Part shown: piece after piece, positions 28,407 through 43,410 of the stretch
Numbering within the stretch: the stretch's first letter is position 1
How the letters are laid out: every line of letters starts with the position of its first letter
Assembly (NCBI RefSeq): GCF_000829415.1
Contig: NZ_AP014637.1
Location: forward strand, 3,551,001 to 3,615,000
Length of the DNA stretch: 64,000 bases
From: Pseudomonas sp. StFLB209
GTDB lineage: Bacteria; Pseudomonadota; Gammaproteobacteria; Pseudomonadales; Pseudomonadaceae
Direction: 5' to 3'
Made by a program: the position numbers and the translations under genes
Notes under the pieces: generated by a model
The model's input: the letters and a program-made list of their open reading frames with translations, nothing else
The model's database searches: none
Told to the model about the DNA's origin: nothing

Positions 28407-28910
28407 GTGCGTAAGTTGACTCAATTGGTACTGCTGGCCACCGTTCTTGTTGCAACCCCGGCGTTGGCAGACATGAAAATTGCCGTGCTGAACTATCAGA
28501 TGGCCCTGCTGGAATCCGATGCGGCGAAGAAGTACGCCGTGGATGCCGAGAAGAAATTTGGCCCTCAGTTCACCAAGCTGAAAAGCCTGGAAACCAGTGC
28601 CAAGGGTATCCAGGACCGTCTGGTCAGCGGCGGCGACAAGATGGCCCAGCCTGAGCGCGAGCGTCTTGAGCTGGAATTCAAGCAAAAGGCCCGTGATTAC
28701 CAGTTCCAGTCCAAGGAACTGAGCGAAGCCAAAGCCGTTGCTGACCGCGAAATGCTCAAGCAGCTGAAGCCTAAGCTGGATCAGGCTGTTGAAGAAGTTA
28801 TCAAGAAGGGTGGTTTTGACCTGGTGTTCGAGCGTGGCGCCGTGATCGACGTCAAGCCTCAATACGACGTGACCCGCCAGGTCATCGAGCGTATGAACCA
28901 GCTGAAGTAA
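28407..28910 (+). CDS. skp: Periplasmic chaperone Skp/OmpH
   Basis: Skp is a trimeric periplasmic chaperone that carries unfolded outer-membrane proteins toward BamA. The 167-residue precursor has a signal peptide with ALA cleavage around residue 21, followed by [21 protein letters not shown] and a long charged helical hairpin (about 45-125) that forms the tentacles. The start is GTG at 28407, with TAGGAG at 28395-28400. It sits between bamA and lpxD in the conserved order. Confidence 0.93.
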   Translation: MRKLTQLVLLATVLVATPALADMKIAVLNYQMALLESDAAKKYAVDAEKKFGPQFTKLKSLETSAKGIQDRLVSGGDKMAQPERERLELEFKQKARDYQFQSKELSEAKAVADREMLKQLKPKLDQAVEEVIKKGGFDLVFERGAVIDVKPQYDVTRQVIERMNQLK

Positions 28911-28912
28911 CC

Positions 28913-29968
28913 ATGAGCGCCTCCATCAAGCTCGGCCGTTTGGCCGAGTTCCTGGACGCCACCTTGCGTGGCGACGGGGACAAGGACATCGCCGGACTCG
29001 CCACTTTGCAAGAGGCGGGTCCTGAGCAGGTCAGCTTTCTGGCCAACCCGCAATATCGCAAGTTTCTCAATGAGACCCAGGCCGGTGCCGTGCTGCTCAA
29101 ACCAGCTGATGCCGAAGGCTATGCCGGCGATGCGTTGCTGGTGCCGGATCCGTATCTGGCTTATGCGCGCATTTCGCACCTGTTCGACCCCAAGCCAAAA
29201 GCTGCTGCCGGGATTCACCCGACGGCGGTTGTCGCTGATGATGCGCAGGTCGATCCGAGTGCAAGTATCGGCGCTTTTGCGGTGATCGAGAGCGGCGTGC
29301 AGATCGGCGCGAATGTTACGGTCGGTGCTCAATGCTTCATCGGTGCACGCAGTGTGATTGGCGAGGGCGGCTGGCTGGCGCCACGTGTCACGCTGTATCA
29401 CGATGTGCGCATTGGTCAGCGAGTGGTCATTCAGTCCGGTGCCGTGCTGGGCGGCGAAGGCTTCGGGTTTGCCAATCAGAAGGGCGTCTGGCAGAAAATT
29501 GCCCAGATCGGCGGCGTGGTCATTGGTGACGATGTGGAAATCGGCGTCAACACGGCCATTGATCGCGGTGCGCTGGCCGATACCCGCATCGGTAACGGTG
29601 TGAAGCTGGACAACCAGATTCAGATTGCCCACAACGTGCAGGTCGGTGACCACACCGCGATGGCGGCTTGTGTCGGTATCTCTGGCAGCACCAGGATCGG
29701 CAAGCATTGCATGCTCGCCGGTGGTGTGGGTCTGGTCGGACATATCGAGATTTGCGACGGCGTGTTCATCACCGGCATGACCATGGTGACTCACTCGATC
29801 ACCGAGCCTGGCTCCTATTCGTCAGGTACGGCCATGCAGCCGGCAGCGGAGTGGCGCAAGAGTGCGGCACGACTGCGCAAGCTCGATGATATGGCTCGTC
29901 GACTGCAGAAACTGGAAAAGATCGTCGAAACGGTGACCTGCGACGCCGCTGGATCATCTGAAGGCTGA
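28913..29968 (+). CDS. lpxD: UDP-3-O-(3-hydroxyacyl)glucosamine N-acyltransferase LpxD
   Basis: LpxD adds the second 3-hydroxyacyl chain, from acyl-ACP, to the amine of UDP-3-O-acylglucosamine in lipid A synthesis. The 351-residue protein has the uridine-binding N-terminal domain (about 1-100) and a left-handed beta-helix of hexapeptide repeats (about 105-310), including the active-site region [21 protein letters not shown], then a C-terminal helix. It starts 2 bases after the skp stop. Confidence 0.97.
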   Translation: MSASIKLGRLAEFLDATLRGDGDKDIAGLATLQEAGPEQVSFLANPQYRKFLNETQAGAVLLKPADAEGYAGDALLVPDPYLAYARISHLFDPKPKAAAGIHPTAVVADDAQVDPSASIGAFAVIESGVQIGANVTVGAQCFIGARSVIGEGGWLAPRVTLYHDVRIGQRVVIQSGAVLGGEGFGFANQKGVWQKIAQIGGVVIGDDVEIGVNTAIDRGALADTRIGNGVKLDNQIQIAHNVQVGDHTAMAACVGISGSTRIGKHCMLAGGVGLVGHIEICDGVFITGMTMVTHSITEPGSYSSGTAMQPAAEWRKSAARLRKLDDMARRLQKLEKIVETVTCDAAGSSEG

Positions 29969-30076
29969 TATCTTTTTCCCATCAGGCGAGTGCGGCCGCT
30001 GGACCGCCTCCCTGAGTTGTAGAAGAGCGCCGCAGTTGTGTGCGCTCTCACTCTTTACTACAGGCTTCCCCTCGAA

Positions 30077-30517
30077 ATGATGGACATCAACGAAATACGC
30101 GAATATCTGCCTCATCGTTACCCTTTCCTGTTGGTGGATCGCGTGGCGGAGCTGGATCTTGAGGGCAAGACCATTCGCGCCTACAAGAACGTCAGTGTCA
30201 ACGAGCCGTTCTTCAATGGTCACTTTCCCCAGCATCCGATCATGCCGGGCGTATTGATCATCGAGGCCATGGCTCAGGCTGCGGGTATCCTGGGTTTCAA
30301 AATGCTTGACGCCAAACCTGCTGATGGCACTCTCTATTACTTCGTGGGTTCGGACAAACTGCGTTTTCGCCAGCCAGTGGTGCCGGGCGACCAGTTGACG
30401 CTTGAGGCCAAATTCGTCAGCCGCAAGCGCCAGATCTGGAAGTTCGAGTGCCAGGCCTCGGTCGACGGCAAGTCGGTTTGCTCCGCCGAAATCATCTGTG
30501 CGGAACGCGAACTATGA
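30077..30517 (+). CDS. fabZ: 3-hydroxyacyl-ACP dehydratase FabZ
   Basis: FabZ dehydrates 3-hydroxyacyl-ACP in fatty acid elongation and competes with LpxA/LpxD for the hydroxyacyl-ACP pool. The 146-residue hot-dog-fold protein has the catalytic pair H49 ([12 protein letters not shown]) and E63 ([10 protein letters not shown]). ATG at 30077 ([21 protein letters not shown]) matches the family; the frame upstream is open but non-homologous. It overlaps lpxA by 4 bases (ATGA), a conserved lpxD-fabZ-lpxA arrangement that balances phospholipid and lipid A synthesis. Confidence 0.98.
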   Translation: MMDINEIREYLPHRYPFLLVDRVAELDLEGKTIRAYKNVSVNEPFFNGHFPQHPIMPGVLIIEAMAQAAGILGFKMLDAKPADGTLYYFVGSDKLRFRQPVVPGDQLTLEAKFVSRKRQIWKFECQASVDGKSVCSAEIICAEREL

Positions 30518-31290
30518 GTTTGATTGACTCTCGCGCAATCATCGATCCGACGGCCGTACTGGCCGACAACGTTGAAGTCGGCCCTTGGTCGATCATCGGG
30601 GCCGGTGTGGAAATTGGCGAGGGTACTGTGATCGGCCCCCACGTGATTGTGCGTGGGCCGACGCGCATCGGTCGTCACAACCGTATCTACCAGTTCTCTT
30701 CCGTTGGTGAGGACACCCCTGACCTCAAGTACAAGGGCGAAGACACACGCCTGGTGATCGGTGATCACAACGTGATTCGTGAGGGTGTGACCATCCATCG
30801 CGGCACCATTCAGGACCGCGCAGAGACCACGCTGGGTGATCACAACCTGATCATGGCCTATGCGCACATCGGTCATGACAGCGTGATCGGCAACCACTGC
30901 ATTCTGGTCAACAACACTGCCCTGGCCGGTCATGTGCATGTTGATGACTGGGCGATCCTGTCCGGTTATACGTTGGTGCATCAGTACTGTCACATTGGCG
31001 CACACAGTTTTTCCGGGATGGGTACTGCGATTGGCAAGGACGTGCCGGCGTTCGTCACCGTGTTCGGCAACCCCGCCGAGGCACGTAGCATGAACTTTGA
31101 AGGCATGCGCCGGCGTGGGTTTTCCGAAGAGGCCATTCTGGCCCTGCGCAAGGCCTACAAGACGGTCTACCGCCAGAGCCTGACGGTCGAACAGGCGATT
31201 GCCGAACTGGCTGAGCCGGCTGCGGCGTTTCCTGAAGTCGCGATCTTTCTCCAGTCGATTCAATCGTCCACCCGCGGCATCACCCGCTGA
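30514..31290 (+). CDS. lpxA: UDP-N-acetylglucosamine O-acyltransferase LpxA
   Basis: LpxA catalyses the first step of lipid A synthesis, acylating the 3-OH of UDP-GlcNAc from 3-hydroxyacyl-ACP (C10 in Pseudomonas). The 258-residue protein is a left-handed beta-helix of hexapeptide repeats (about 1-185) with the catalytic His in [15 protein letters not shown] and a C-terminal helical domain. ATG at 30514 overlaps the fabZ stop by 4 bases. lpxB follows 2 bases after its stop. Confidence 0.98.
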   Translation: MSLIDSRAIIDPTAVLADNVEVGPWSIIGAGVEIGEGTVIGPHVIVRGPTRIGRHNRIYQFSSVGEDTPDLKYKGEDTRLVIGDHNVIREGVTIHRGTIQDRAETTLGDHNLIMAYAHIGHDSVIGNHCILVNNTALAGHVHVDDWAILSGYTLVHQYCHIGAHSFSGMGTAIGKDVPAFVTVFGNPAEARSMNFEGMRRRGFSEEAILALRKAYKTVYRQSLTVEQAIAELAEPAAAFPEVAIFLQSIQSSTRGITR

Positions 31291-31292
31291 TC

Positions 31293-32429
31293 ATGGCCAG
31301 TCCATTGCGTATCGCTCTGGTCGCGGGCGAGGCGTCCGGCGATATTCTGGGTTCCGGCCTGATGCGGGCCATCAAGGCGCGTCATCCGGATGCGACCTTC
31401 ATCGGCGTTGGCGGGCCGCTCATGGAGGCTGAGGGCATGACCTCGTACTTTCCCATGGAGCGCTTGTCAGTCATGGGGCTGGTTGAGGTGCTGGGCCGCT
31501 TGCGCGAGCTGCTTGGGCGGCGCAAAGAGCTGATTCAGGCGCTGATCGCCGAGCAACCGGATGTGTTCATTGGCATCGATGCGCCGGACTTTACCCTCAC
31601 CATCGAACTGAAGCTGCGTCAGGCCGGGATCAAGACCGTGCACTACGTCAGCCCGTCGGTCTGGGCCTGGCGTCAGAAGCGCGTGCTGAAGATTCGTGAA
31701 GGCTGCGACCTGATGTTGACCCTGCTGCCCTTCGAGGCACGTTTCTACGAAGAAAAGGGCGTGCCGGTGCGCTTTGTCGGTCATCCGTTGGCCGATACCA
31801 TCCCGCTTGAGGCTGACCGGGCTGCGGCGCGCGCTGAACTGGGCTTGGGTGACGGGCCGGTGGTGGCGTTGATGCCGGGCAGTCGGGGCGGCGAAGTCGG
31901 GCGCCTGGGCGCCTTGTTCTTCGATACCGCTGCGCGGCTGCTCGCCGAACGTCCTGATCTGCGTTTTGTCCTGCCTTGTGCCAGCCCGCAGCGTCGGGCG
32001 CAGGTCGAACAGTTGCTGCAAGGTCGTGATCTGCCGGTGACGCTGCTTGATGGCCGCTCCCATGTCGCTCTGGCCGCCTGTGACGCGGTGCTGATCGCGT
32101 CGGGCACTGCCACGCTCGAAGCGCTGCTGTACAAACGGCCGATGGTCGTGGCCTACCGCCTGGCTCCGCTGACTTTCTGGATTCTCAAGCGGCTGGTCAA
32201 GAGTCCTTACGTGTCGTTGCCCAACCTGTTGGCCGGTCGCCTGCTGGTTCCTGAGCTGTTACAGGATGCGGCAACTCCCGAGACGCTGGCTGGCCAGTTG
32301 CTGCCCCTGATCGACGCAGGGATGGTGCAGACCGAAGGCTTTGACCAGATTCACCGCACCTTGCGCCGCGACGCCTCCAACCAGGCGGCACAAGCGGTGC
32401 TGGAACTGATAGGTCGTAACCCCGAGTGA
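31293..32429 (+). CDS. lpxB: Lipid-A-disaccharide synthase LpxB
   Basis: LpxB joins UDP-2,3-diacylglucosamine and lipid X to form the beta-1',6 lipid A disaccharide. This GT-B glycosyltransferase (GT19 family) has 378 residues, with the N-terminal [15 protein letters not shown] signature, [30 protein letters not shown] at the domain boundary and [12 protein letters not shown] in the nucleotide-binding half. It begins 2 bases after lpxA and is followed closely by rnhB. Confidence 0.97.
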   Translation: MASPLRIALVAGEASGDILGSGLMRAIKARHPDATFIGVGGPLMEAEGMTSYFPMERLSVMGLVEVLGRLRELLGRRKELIQALIAEQPDVFIGIDAPDFTLTIELKLRQAGIKTVHYVSPSVWAWRQKRVLKIREGCDLMLTLLPFEARFYEEKGVPVRFVGHPLADTIPLEADRAAARAELGLGDGPVVALMPGSRGGEVGRLGALFFDTAARLLAERPDLRFVLPCASPQRRAQVEQLLQGRDLPVTLLDGRSHVALAACDAVLIASGTATLEALLYKRPMVVAYRLAPLTFWILKRLVKSPYVSLPNLLAGRLLVPELLQDAATPETLAGQLLPLIDAGMVQTEGFDQIHRTLRRDASNQAAQAVLELIGRNPE

Positions 32430-32440
32430 GTGTGAACGCT

Positions 32441-33082
32441 ATGCAGATGGGCCTTGATTTCACCCTGGTCGAAGAGCTGGTTGCCGGTGTCGATGAGGTG
32501 GGGCGTGGCCCGCTGTGTGGCCCGGTGGTCACCGCAGCGGTCATTCTGGATCCGGCGCGGCCGATCATTGGCCTTAACGACTCCAAGAAACTCACCCAGG
32601 CGCGCCGCGAACAGCTGTTCGACGAAATCTGCGAAAAGGCCCTCGCCTGGCATATCGCCCGCGCTGAGGTCGAGGAAATCGACCAGTTGAATATTCTCCA
32701 TGCCACGATGCTGGCCATGCAACGCGCGGTCGAAGGGCTGAGCGTGACCCCGAAGCTGGCCCTGATCGATGGCAATCGCTGCCCGAAGCTGGCGGTGCCA
32801 TCGGCGCCGGTGGTGCAGGGTGATGCCAAGGTGCCGGCGATTGCTGCGGCATCGATTCTCGCCAAGGTCAGTCGCGACCGGGAAATGGCCGCGCTGGAAC
32901 TGATCTATCCCGGCTACGGGATGGGCGGGCACAAGGGCTACCCCACGCCTGTTCATCTGGAGGCGCTGGCGCGTCTGGGCCCTACGCCTATCCATCGGCG
33001 CTCGTTCGCACCGGTACGTGCTGCCTGGGAAGCGCGCGATGCCATAGCCCTGCAAGTGCCGGACGGTTTGCTTCAGCACTGA
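32441..33082 (+). CDS. rnhB: Ribonuclease HII
   Basis: RNase HII cleaves RNA in RNA-DNA hybrids and starts ribonucleotide excision repair at single misincorporated rNMPs. The 213-residue product has the DEDD-type site beginning [15 protein letters not shown] (D18, E19), LNDSKKL, and LIDGN, plus the C-terminal [19 protein letters not shown] and HRRSFAPV. I chose ATG at 32441 (MQMGLDF) because Pseudomonas homologues start there; a GTG at 32426 overlapping the lpxB stop is an alternative. Confidence 0.95.
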   Translation: MQMGLDFTLVEELVAGVDEVGRGPLCGPVVTAAVILDPARPIIGLNDSKKLTQARREQLFDEICEKALAWHIARAEVEEIDQLNILHATMLAMQRAVEGLSVTPKLALIDGNRCPKLAVPSAPVVQGDAKVPAIAAASILAKVSRDREMAALELIYPGYGMGGHKGYPTPVHLEALARLGPTPIHRRSFAPVRAAWEARDAIALQVPDGLLQH

Positions 33083-33148
33083 CGTTTGCGTCTGGGCTGG
33101 GTACAATCCCGAGCTTCGTTTTACCTGTCTTCGCGCTATAGGATCTCC

Positions 33149-36100
33149 ATGTCGGCTTCTTTCGTTCATCTGCGCCTGCACACCGAATACTCTCTGGTCG
33201 ACGGTCTGGTGCGAGTCAAGCCACTGGTCAAAGCGTTGACCGGCATGAACATGCCTGCCGTTGCGGTCACTGACCAGAGCAACATGTGTTCGCTGGTCAA
33301 GTTCTACAAGGCCGCGCAGGGCGCGGGGATCAAGCCGATCTGCGGTGCCGACCTGTGGCTGGCCGGCAAGAACGCCGATGCGCCGCTCAGCCGTCTGAGC
33401 CTGCTGGTCATGAACCCGCAGGGCTATCGCAACCTTACCGAGCTGATCTCTCGCGGCTTCACCGAAGGGCAGAGCAACGGCCATGTCGTGGTTCAGCGCC
33501 AGTGGGTGGCTGAGGCCAGCGACGGCCTGATCGCCCTGTCGGCAGCCAAAGAGGGTGAGATCGGCATGGCGCTGCTCTCCGGTAATACTGATGAAGCCGA
33601 TCAGTTGCTTAGCGAATGGATGGCGGTTTTTCCTGATCGGTTTTATATCGAGGTGCAGCGCACCAACCGGGTCAACGACGAAGAACACCTGCACGCTGCA
33701 GTGGCGCTGGCTGATAAACATGGCGCGCCGCTGGTGGCGACCAACGATGTACGCTTTATCAAGCAGTCAGACTTCGAGGCCCACGAGACCCGCGTGTGCA
33801 TCGGTGAAGGCAGGGCGCTGGACGATCCGCGCCGTTCGCGCAATTACAGTGATCAGCAGTACCTCAAAAGCCCTGAGGAAATGGCCGAGCTGTTCAGCGA
33901 TCTGCCCGAGGCCATTGAGAACACGGTCGAAATCGCCAAGCGCTGCAACATCGACGTCAAGCTGGGCACTCACTTTCTGCCCAACTTCCCGATTCCCGAT
34001 GGCATGACCATCGATGAGTACTTTCGCAAGGTGTCGTTCGATGGCCTGGAAGAGCGTCTGGCCGTATTACTCCCGCCGGATTCTGAAAACTACCAGGCGC
34101 GCAAGCAGGTCTACATCGACCGGCTGAATTTCGAGCTGGACATCATCATCCAGATGGGCTTTCCCGGCTACTTCCTGATCGTTATGGACTTCATTCAGTG
34201 GGCCAAGAACAATGGTGTGCCGGTAGGTCCGGGCCGTGGTTCGGGTGCCGGCTCGCTGGTCGCCTACGTGCAGAAGATTACCGACCTCGACCCACTGGAA
34301 TACGACCTGCTGTTCGAGCGGTTTCTTAACCCCGAGCGGGTTTCGATGCCCGACTTCGACGTCGACTTCTGCATGGACGGCCGCGACCGGGTAATCGACT
34401 ATGTGGCCGAAAAATACGGCCGCAACGCAGTGAGCCAGATCATCACCTTCGGTTCGATGGCGGCCAAGGCGGTGGTGCGCGACGTGGCGCGGGTGCAGGG
34501 CAAGTCTTACGGCCTGGCTGACCGGCTGTCGAAGATGATCCCCTTCGAAGTCGGCATGACCCTGGAAAAGGCTTACGAGCAAGAAGAAATCTTGCGTGAC
34601 TTCCTCAAGAACGATGAGGAAGGCGCAGAAATCTGGGAAATGGCGCTCAAGCTTGAGGGCGTGGTGCGTAACGTCGGCAAGCACGCCGGTGGCGTGGTCA
34701 TCGCGCCAACCAAGCTGACCGACTTTGCGCCGATCTATTGTGATGAGGCCGGTGATGGCCTGGTAACCCAGTTCGACAAGGATGACGTCGAGTCGGCGGG
34801 CCTGGTGAAGTTCGACTTCCTTGGCCTGCGTACGCTGACCATCATCGACTGGGCGCTGGACACCATCAACCGCGACCGGCGCCGCGATGGCGAAGAGCCG
34901 CTCGATATTGCATTCATCCCGCTGGACGACAAGCCGACCTACGAGCTGCTGCAGCGCGCCGAGACCACGGCGGTGTTCCAGCTCGAGTCGCGGGGTATGA
35001 AAGAGCTGATCAAAAAGCTCAAGCCCGACTGCCTCGAAGACTTGATCGCACTGGTGGCGCTGTTCCGTCCGGGACCTTTGCAGTCCGGCATGGTTGACGA
35101 CTTCATCAACCGCAAGCACGGCCGCGCCGAGCTGGCCTACCCGCACCCTGACTACCAGTACGAAGGCCTGCAGCCGGTGCTGGCACCGACTTACGGCATC
35201 ATTCTGTATCAGGAACAGGTGATGCAGATCGCTCAGGTCATGGCTGGCTACACCCTCGGTGGCGCCGACATGTTGCGCCGCGCCATGGGTAAGAAAAAGC
35301 CCGAGGAAATGGCCAAGCAGCGCGGCGGTTTCATCGAGGGTTGCGCGGCGAACAATATCGACGCCGACCTGGCGGGTAACATTTTCGACCTGGTAGAGAA
35401 GTTTGCCGGTTACGGCTTCAACAAATCCCACTCGGCCGCCTATGGCCTGGTCTCTTACCAGACCGCCTGGCTGAAGATGCACTACCCGGCGCCATTCATG
35501 GCCGCGGTGTTGTCGGCCGATATGCACAACACCGACAAGGTCGTGACCCTGATCGAGGAAGTGCGCAGCATGAAGCTGCGCCTTGATGCGCCGGATGTGA
35601 ACATCTCCGAATTCAAGTTCACCGTCAGCGACGACGGGCGCATTCTCTACGGCCTTGGGGCGATCAAGGGCGTGGGCGAGGGGCCGGTCGAGGCGATTAC
35701 CGAGGCGCGCAAGGACGGGCCATTCAAGGATCTGTTCGATTTCTGTGCGCGGGTCGACCTCAAACGGGTCAACAAACGCACGCTCGACGGCTTGATCCGC
35801 AGTGGTGCGCTGGATCGTCTGGGGCCGTATTTCGAGCTGGAGCCCAAGGCCTATCAGGCCAATATCGACCGTAATCGTTCGTTGCTGCTGGCGGCCCTGG
35901 AGGAAGCCATCCAGGCCGCCGAGCAGACCGCGCGCAGCCGTGACAGCGGTCACTCGGACCTGTTTGGCGGGTTGTTCGAGGCCGAAGACGCCGATGTCTA
36001 CGCTAACCATCGCAAAGCCCGCGAGATCACTCTCAAGGAGCGTTTGCGTGGTGAGAAAGAGACCCTGGGTCTGTACCTGACCGGTCACCCTATCGATGAG

Positions 36101-36667
36101 TATGAGGGCGAGATTCGCCGCTTTGCTCGCCAGCGCATCATTGATCTGAAGCCTGCACGTGATACTCAGACGGTAGCCGGCCTGGTGATTGCTTTGCGGG
36201 TCATGAAGAACAAGAAGGGTGACAAGATGGGATTCATCACCCTGGACGACCGGTCGGCGCGTATTGAAGCCTCCTTGTTCGCCGATGCTTTCCACTCGGC
36301 GCAGTCGTTATTGCAGACTGATGCTATCGTGGTGGTCGAAGGAGAAGTGAGTCACGACGATTTCTCCGGTGGCCTGCGGTTACGGGCAAAGCGGGTCATG
36401 AGTATCGAAGATGCGCGCACCGGCCTTGCTGAAAGCCTGCGCCTGACCGTAAGTGCCGAGGCACTCAAGGGTGACCGTCTGCGTTGGCTGGGCGAGCTGT
36501 GCAAGCGCCATCGCGGTGCCTGTCCTGTGACCCTCGATTACACCGGGCTGGACGCCAGAGCGGTTCTGCAGTTCGGCGAAAGTTGGCGAATTGACCCTGC
36601 TGACAACCTGATTCAGGCGCTGCGTGACCAGTTCGGACGCGAGAACGTCTTTCTCCAGTATCGTTAA
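33149..36667 (+). CDS. dnaE: DNA polymerase III alpha subunit DnaE
   Basis: DnaE is the catalytic subunit of the replicative polymerase. The 1172-residue protein contains the N-terminal PHP domain (FVHLRLHTEYSLVDGL), the C-family polymerase core with the metal-binding aspartates in MPDFDVDFCMDGRDRV, a DKDDVE-KFDFLGLRTL block, helix-hairpin-helix repeats and a C-terminal OB fold with RVMKNKKGDKMGFITLDD (about 985-1060). ATG at 33149 follows AGGA. Length is normal for the gammaproteobacterial form. It lies between rnhB and accA in the conserved order. Confidence 0.98.
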   Translation: MSASFVHLRLHTEYSLVDGLVRVKPLVKALTGMNMPAVAVTDQSNMCSLVKFYKAAQGAGIKPICGADLWLAGKNADAPLSRLSLLVMNPQGYRNLTELISRGFTEGQSNGHVVVQRQWVAEASDGLIALSAAKEGEIGMALLSGNTDEADQLLSEWMAVFPDRFYIEVQRTNRVNDEEHLHAAVALADKHGAPLVATNDVRFIKQSDFEAHETRVCIGEGRALDDPRRSRNYSDQQYLKSPEEMAELFSDLPEAIENTVEIAKRCNIDVKLGTHFLPNFPIPDGMTIDEYFRKVSFDGLEERLAVLLPPDSENYQARKQVYIDRLNFELDIIIQMGFPGYFLIVMDFIQWAKNNGVPVGPGRGSGAGSLVAYVQKITDLDPLEYDLLFERFLNPERVSMPDFDVDFCMDGRDRVIDYVAEKYGRNAVSQIITFGSMAAKAVVRDVARVQGKSYGLADRLSKMIPFEVGMTLEKAYEQEEILRDFLKNDEEGAEIWEMALKLEGVVRNVGKHAGGVVIAPTKLTDFAPIYCDEAGDGLVTQFDKDDVESAGLVKFDFLGLRTLTIIDWALDTINRDRRRDGEEPLDIAFIPLDDKPTYELLQRAETTAVFQLESRGMKELIKKLKPDCLEDLIALVALFRPGPLQSGMVDDFINRKHGRAELAYPHPDYQYEGLQPVLAPTYGIILYQEQVMQIAQVMAGYTLGGADMLRRAMGKKKPEEMAKQRGGFIEGCAANNIDADLAGNIFDLVEKFAGYGFNKSHSAAYGLVSYQTAWLKMHYPAPFMAAVLSADMHNTDKVVTLIEEVRSMKLRLDAPDVNISEFKFTVSDDGRILYGLGAIKGVGEGPVEAITEARKDGPFKDLFDFCARVDLKRVNKRTLDGLIRSGALDRLGPYFELEPKAYQANIDRNRSLLLAALEEAIQAAEQTARSRDSGHSDLFGGLFEAEDADVYANHRKAREITLKERLRGEKETLGLYLTGHPIDEYEGEIRRFARQRIIDLKPARDTQTVAGLVIALRVMKNKKGDKMGFITLDDRSARIEASLFADAFHSAQSLLQTDAIVVVEGEVSHDDFSGGLRLRAKRVMSIEDARTGLAESLRLTVSAEALKGDRLRWLGELCKRHRGACPVTLDYTGLDARAVLQFGESWRIDPADNLIQALRDQFGRENVFLQYR

Positions 36668-36779
36668 ACGCTTAAAATCCAGAATTTTTAATCTCGACCT
36701 GAATGTGCCTCTTCCGTAAGGTGGGGCGCTAACGGATCAACCGGCCGGCCTCTTGGCCGTCGACCCAAGACGGATGCCT

Positions 36780-37727
36780 ATGAACCCGAATTTTCTCGAT
36801 TTCGAACAGCCTATCGCTGACTTGCAAGCCAAGATCGAAGAGCTGCGCCTGGTAGGCAATGACAACTCGCTGAACATCAGCGACGAAATCTCCCGGCTGC
36901 AGGACAAGAGCAAAACGCTCACCGAAAGCATTTTCAGCAACCTGACCAGTTGGCAGATTGCCCGGATGGCACGTCATCCGCGCCGTCCTTACACCCTGGA
37001 CTACATCGAGCACATCTTTACCGAGTTCGATGAGCTGCATGGCGATCGGCACTTCTCCGATGATGCCGCCATCGTTGGTGGTGTTGCGCGTCTGGATGAC
37101 CAGCCGGTGATGGTGATCGGTCACCAGAAAGGCCGTGAAGTGCGTGAGAAGGTGCGCCGCAATTTCGGCATGCCGCGCCCTGAAGGCTATCGCAAAGCGT
37201 GCCGCCTGATGGAAATGGCCGAGCGCTTCAAAATGCCGATCGTGACCTTCATCGATACCCCTGGTGCTTACCCGGGCATCGATGCTGAAGAGCGCAACCA
37301 AAGCGAAGCCATTGCCTGGAACCTGCGTGTCATGGCCCGCCTGAAAACCCCGATCATCGCCACCGTGATCGGTGAGGGTGGCTCGGGCGGCGCATTGGCC
37401 ATCGGTGTCTGCGACCAGCTGAACATGTTGCAATATTCGACCTACGCGGTGATCTCGCCGGAAGGCTGTGCGTCGATCCTGTGGAAAACCGCCGAGAAGG
37501 CCCCGGACGCCGCTGAGGCCATGGGCATCACTGCCGAGCGCCTCAAGGGCCTGGGCATTGTCGATAAGGTGATCAAGGAGCCACTGGGTGGCGCGCACCG
37601 CGATCCGGTGCTGGTTTCGGCGACTATTCGTGAAGAGCTGCTCGGCCAGCTGTCCATGCTGAAGAAGCTCGACACCGACGCGCTGCTGGCTCGTCGCTAT
37701 GAGCGTCTGATGAGCTACGGCGTCTGA
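36780..37727 (+). CDS. accA: Acetyl-CoA carboxylase carboxyltransferase subunit alpha
   Basis: AccA pairs with AccD to transfer CO2 from carboxybiotin to acetyl-CoA, making malonyl-CoA, the first step of fatty acid synthesis. The 315-residue protein begins [20 protein letters not shown] and carries [39 protein letters not shown] and [16 protein letters not shown] at 36780 is used; another ATG two codons upstream is possible. The 112-base dnaE-accA gap is AT-rich and may hold a promoter, but I could not define one. Confidence 0.97.
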   Translation: MNPNFLDFEQPIADLQAKIEELRLVGNDNSLNISDEISRLQDKSKTLTESIFSNLTSWQIARMARHPRRPYTLDYIEHIFTEFDELHGDRHFSDDAAIVGGVARLDDQPVMVIGHQKGREVREKVRRNFGMPRPEGYRKACRLMEMAERFKMPIVTFIDTPGAYPGIDAEERNQSEAIAWNLRVMARLKTPIIATVIGEGGSGGALAIGVCDQLNMLQYSTYAVISPEGCASILWKTAEKAPDAAEAMGITAERLKGLGIVDKVIKEPLGGAHRDPVLVSATIREELLGQLSMLKKLDTDALLARRYERLMSYGV

Positions 37728-37777
37728 CATGCTGCTGGTCGGCCATGGCGTCACGCCTGGCCGGCCGGTTTCTTGCC

Positions 37778-39100
37778 ATGAACGATATTGAGCTGCGCGC
37801 CGCGCTCGCCAGCGCGCTGACTGACGCAAGCCAGGCCCCGGCCTTGCTCATCGCTTTCTCCGGTGGTCTTGACTCCACTGTCCTGCTGCATCTGCTGAGC
37901 GATCTGCGCCAGCACCAATCCCTCCCTGAGCTTCACGCCATTCATGTTCATCACGGCCTGCAGGCCGTAGCTGACACTTGGCCGCAACATTGTCGTGAGG
38001 TCTGCGCGGCGTTGGACGTGCCACTTAGTGTCAGGCACGTGCAGGTGGCTTCAGGCGCGAGTCTGGAGCAGGCGGCGCGTCAGGCGCGTTATGCGGTATT
38101 TGCCGATGTGCTGGGGGCAGAGCAGTGGTTGCTCAGTGCCCAGCACCGTGATGACCAGGCTGAAACCTTACTGTTGCGGTTATTGCGCGGTGCCGGCGTG
38201 CGCGGTCTGGCGGCCATGACGCCGCGACGCAGGCTTGGTCAGGGGTATCTGGTGCGGCCCTTGCTGGAGGTGCCGCGCGCTGCTCTTGAGGCGTATGCCC
38301 GGCGTCACGGGCTACGCTGGATCGAGGATCCGAGCAATCAGGATGTGCAGTTTGCGCGCAACTTGCTGCGCGGGCAGGTGCTGCCGTTGTTGCGTTCGCG
38401 CTGGCCGCAGGCGGCTGCCAGCCTGGCGCGCAGTGCTGCGCATCTGGCTGAGGCGCAGCAGTTGCTCGGTGAGCTGGCAGAGCAGGATCTGCAGCGTGCT
38501 CGTTTGCCGAGTGGGTTTGACTGGCTTGGCCTGCCAACTCTGGCGCTGACGCCGCTGAGCGGTTTGTCTGCGGCGCGGCAACGCAATGCTCTGCGTCATT
38601 GGCTGGCGCCGCTGAGCCGGCTGCCCGACACCGATCACTGGGCCGGCTGGGAAGACTTGCGTGATGCCAGTGCCGCGGCGCATCCGCTGTGGCGTCTGGC
38701 TGACGGAGAGCTGCACCGGGCCGCTGGCCATCTGTGGTGGCTGGCCGGTGACTGGCTGCGCCCTGCGGTTGGCGTCATGGCCTGGGATGATCCCCGGCAG
38801 CCATTGGTATTGCCTGGTAACGGCCGGTTACGCTTTGACGGCGCAGCGCCGTCGGGAGTATTGCAGGTACGCTATCGCCAAGGCGGCGAGGTGATGCAGT
38901 TGGCCGGGCGCGGGCAGCGTGACCTCAAGCGCCTGCTCAACGAGCGCGGCGTGCCGGGTTTTGCGCGCAGCCGTCTGCCACTGGTGTTTCAGGGCGATCA
39001 GTTGCTGGCAGTTGCCAACCTCGCGGGGCTTGATTGTCCGCTGCCCGGCGCAGGCAAACTGATCTGGTGCGCACCGACGAGCGACCAATGTTTGAGATAA
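37778..39100 (+). CDS. tilS: tRNA(Ile)-lysidine synthetase TilS
   Basis: TilS uses ATP to attach lysine to C34 of the tRNA-Ile with anticodon CAU, changing it from Met-like to AUA-reading Ile. The 440-residue protein has the PP-loop SGGLDS (28-33), HHGLQ, the AQHRDDQAETLLLRLLRG region and the C-terminal TilS domain with QLAGRGQRDLKRLLNERGVPGFARS. Start uncertain: ATG at 37778 puts the PP-loop at the family's usual distance, while ATG at 37745 would add 11 residues; neither has a strong Shine-Dalgarno. It may close the pyrH run. Confidence 0.93.
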   Translation: MNDIELRAALASALTDASQAPALLIAFSGGLDSTVLLHLLSDLRQHQSLPELHAIHVHHGLQAVADTWPQHCREVCAALDVPLSVRHVQVASGASLEQAARQARYAVFADVLGAEQWLLSAQHRDDQAETLLLRLLRGAGVRGLAAMTPRRRLGQGYLVRPLLEVPRAALEAYARRHGLRWIEDPSNQDVQFARNLLRGQVLPLLRSRWPQAAASLARSAAHLAEAQQLLGELAEQDLQRARLPSGFDWLGLPTLALTPLSGLSAARQRNALRHWLAPLSRLPDTDHWAGWEDLRDASAAAHPLWRLADGELHRAAGHLWWLAGDWLRPAVGVMAWDDPRQPLVLPGNGRLRFDGAAPSGVLQVRYRQGGEVMQLAGRGQRDLKRLLNERGVPGFARSRLPLVFQGDQLLAVANLAGLDCPLPGAGKLIWCAPTSDQCLR

Positions 39101-39120
39101 AAAGGCCTTTCCGGTAGACT
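39092..39120 (+). promoter_or_regulatory. Promoter for pyrG, overlapping the tilS 3' end
   Basis: TTGAGA (39092-39097) and TAGACT (39115-39120) are separated by exactly 17 bases. The -35 box forms the last two sense codons of tilS. A start near 39127 would give pyrG a leader of about 250 bases. Confidence 0.65.
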
Positions 39121-41869
<2,749 letters not shown>

Positions 41870-41872
41870 TAG

Positions 41873-43300
<1,428 letters not shown>

Positions 43301-43366
43301 GTCATAAGTGTTAAAACGGCAAGACTCGCAGGCAACCTGTGCGGGCCTTGGCCAACGTTGTAATGT

Positions 43367-43404
43367 ATTGAGCCTGGCATCTGTCAGGCTCAATGCTGTT
43401 TGTC
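43367..43404 (+). terminator. Terminator after eno
   Basis: A 10-bp perfect stem ATTGAGCCTG/CAGGCTCAAT with an 8-base loop is followed by GCTGTTTGT. It is 66 bases past the eno stop and just before the structured repeat copy B. Confidence 0.7.
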
Positions 43405-43410
43405 GCATGT

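Noticed and set aside
26313..28862. 849-codon minus-strand open frame
   Set aside because: Antisense to bamA and skp, with composition mirroring their codons and no motif or ribosome-binding site.
34067..36295. 742-codon minus-strand open frame
   Set aside because: Antisense shadow of dnaE. Likewise 39414-40991 opposite pyrG and 55221-56618 opposite mutS.
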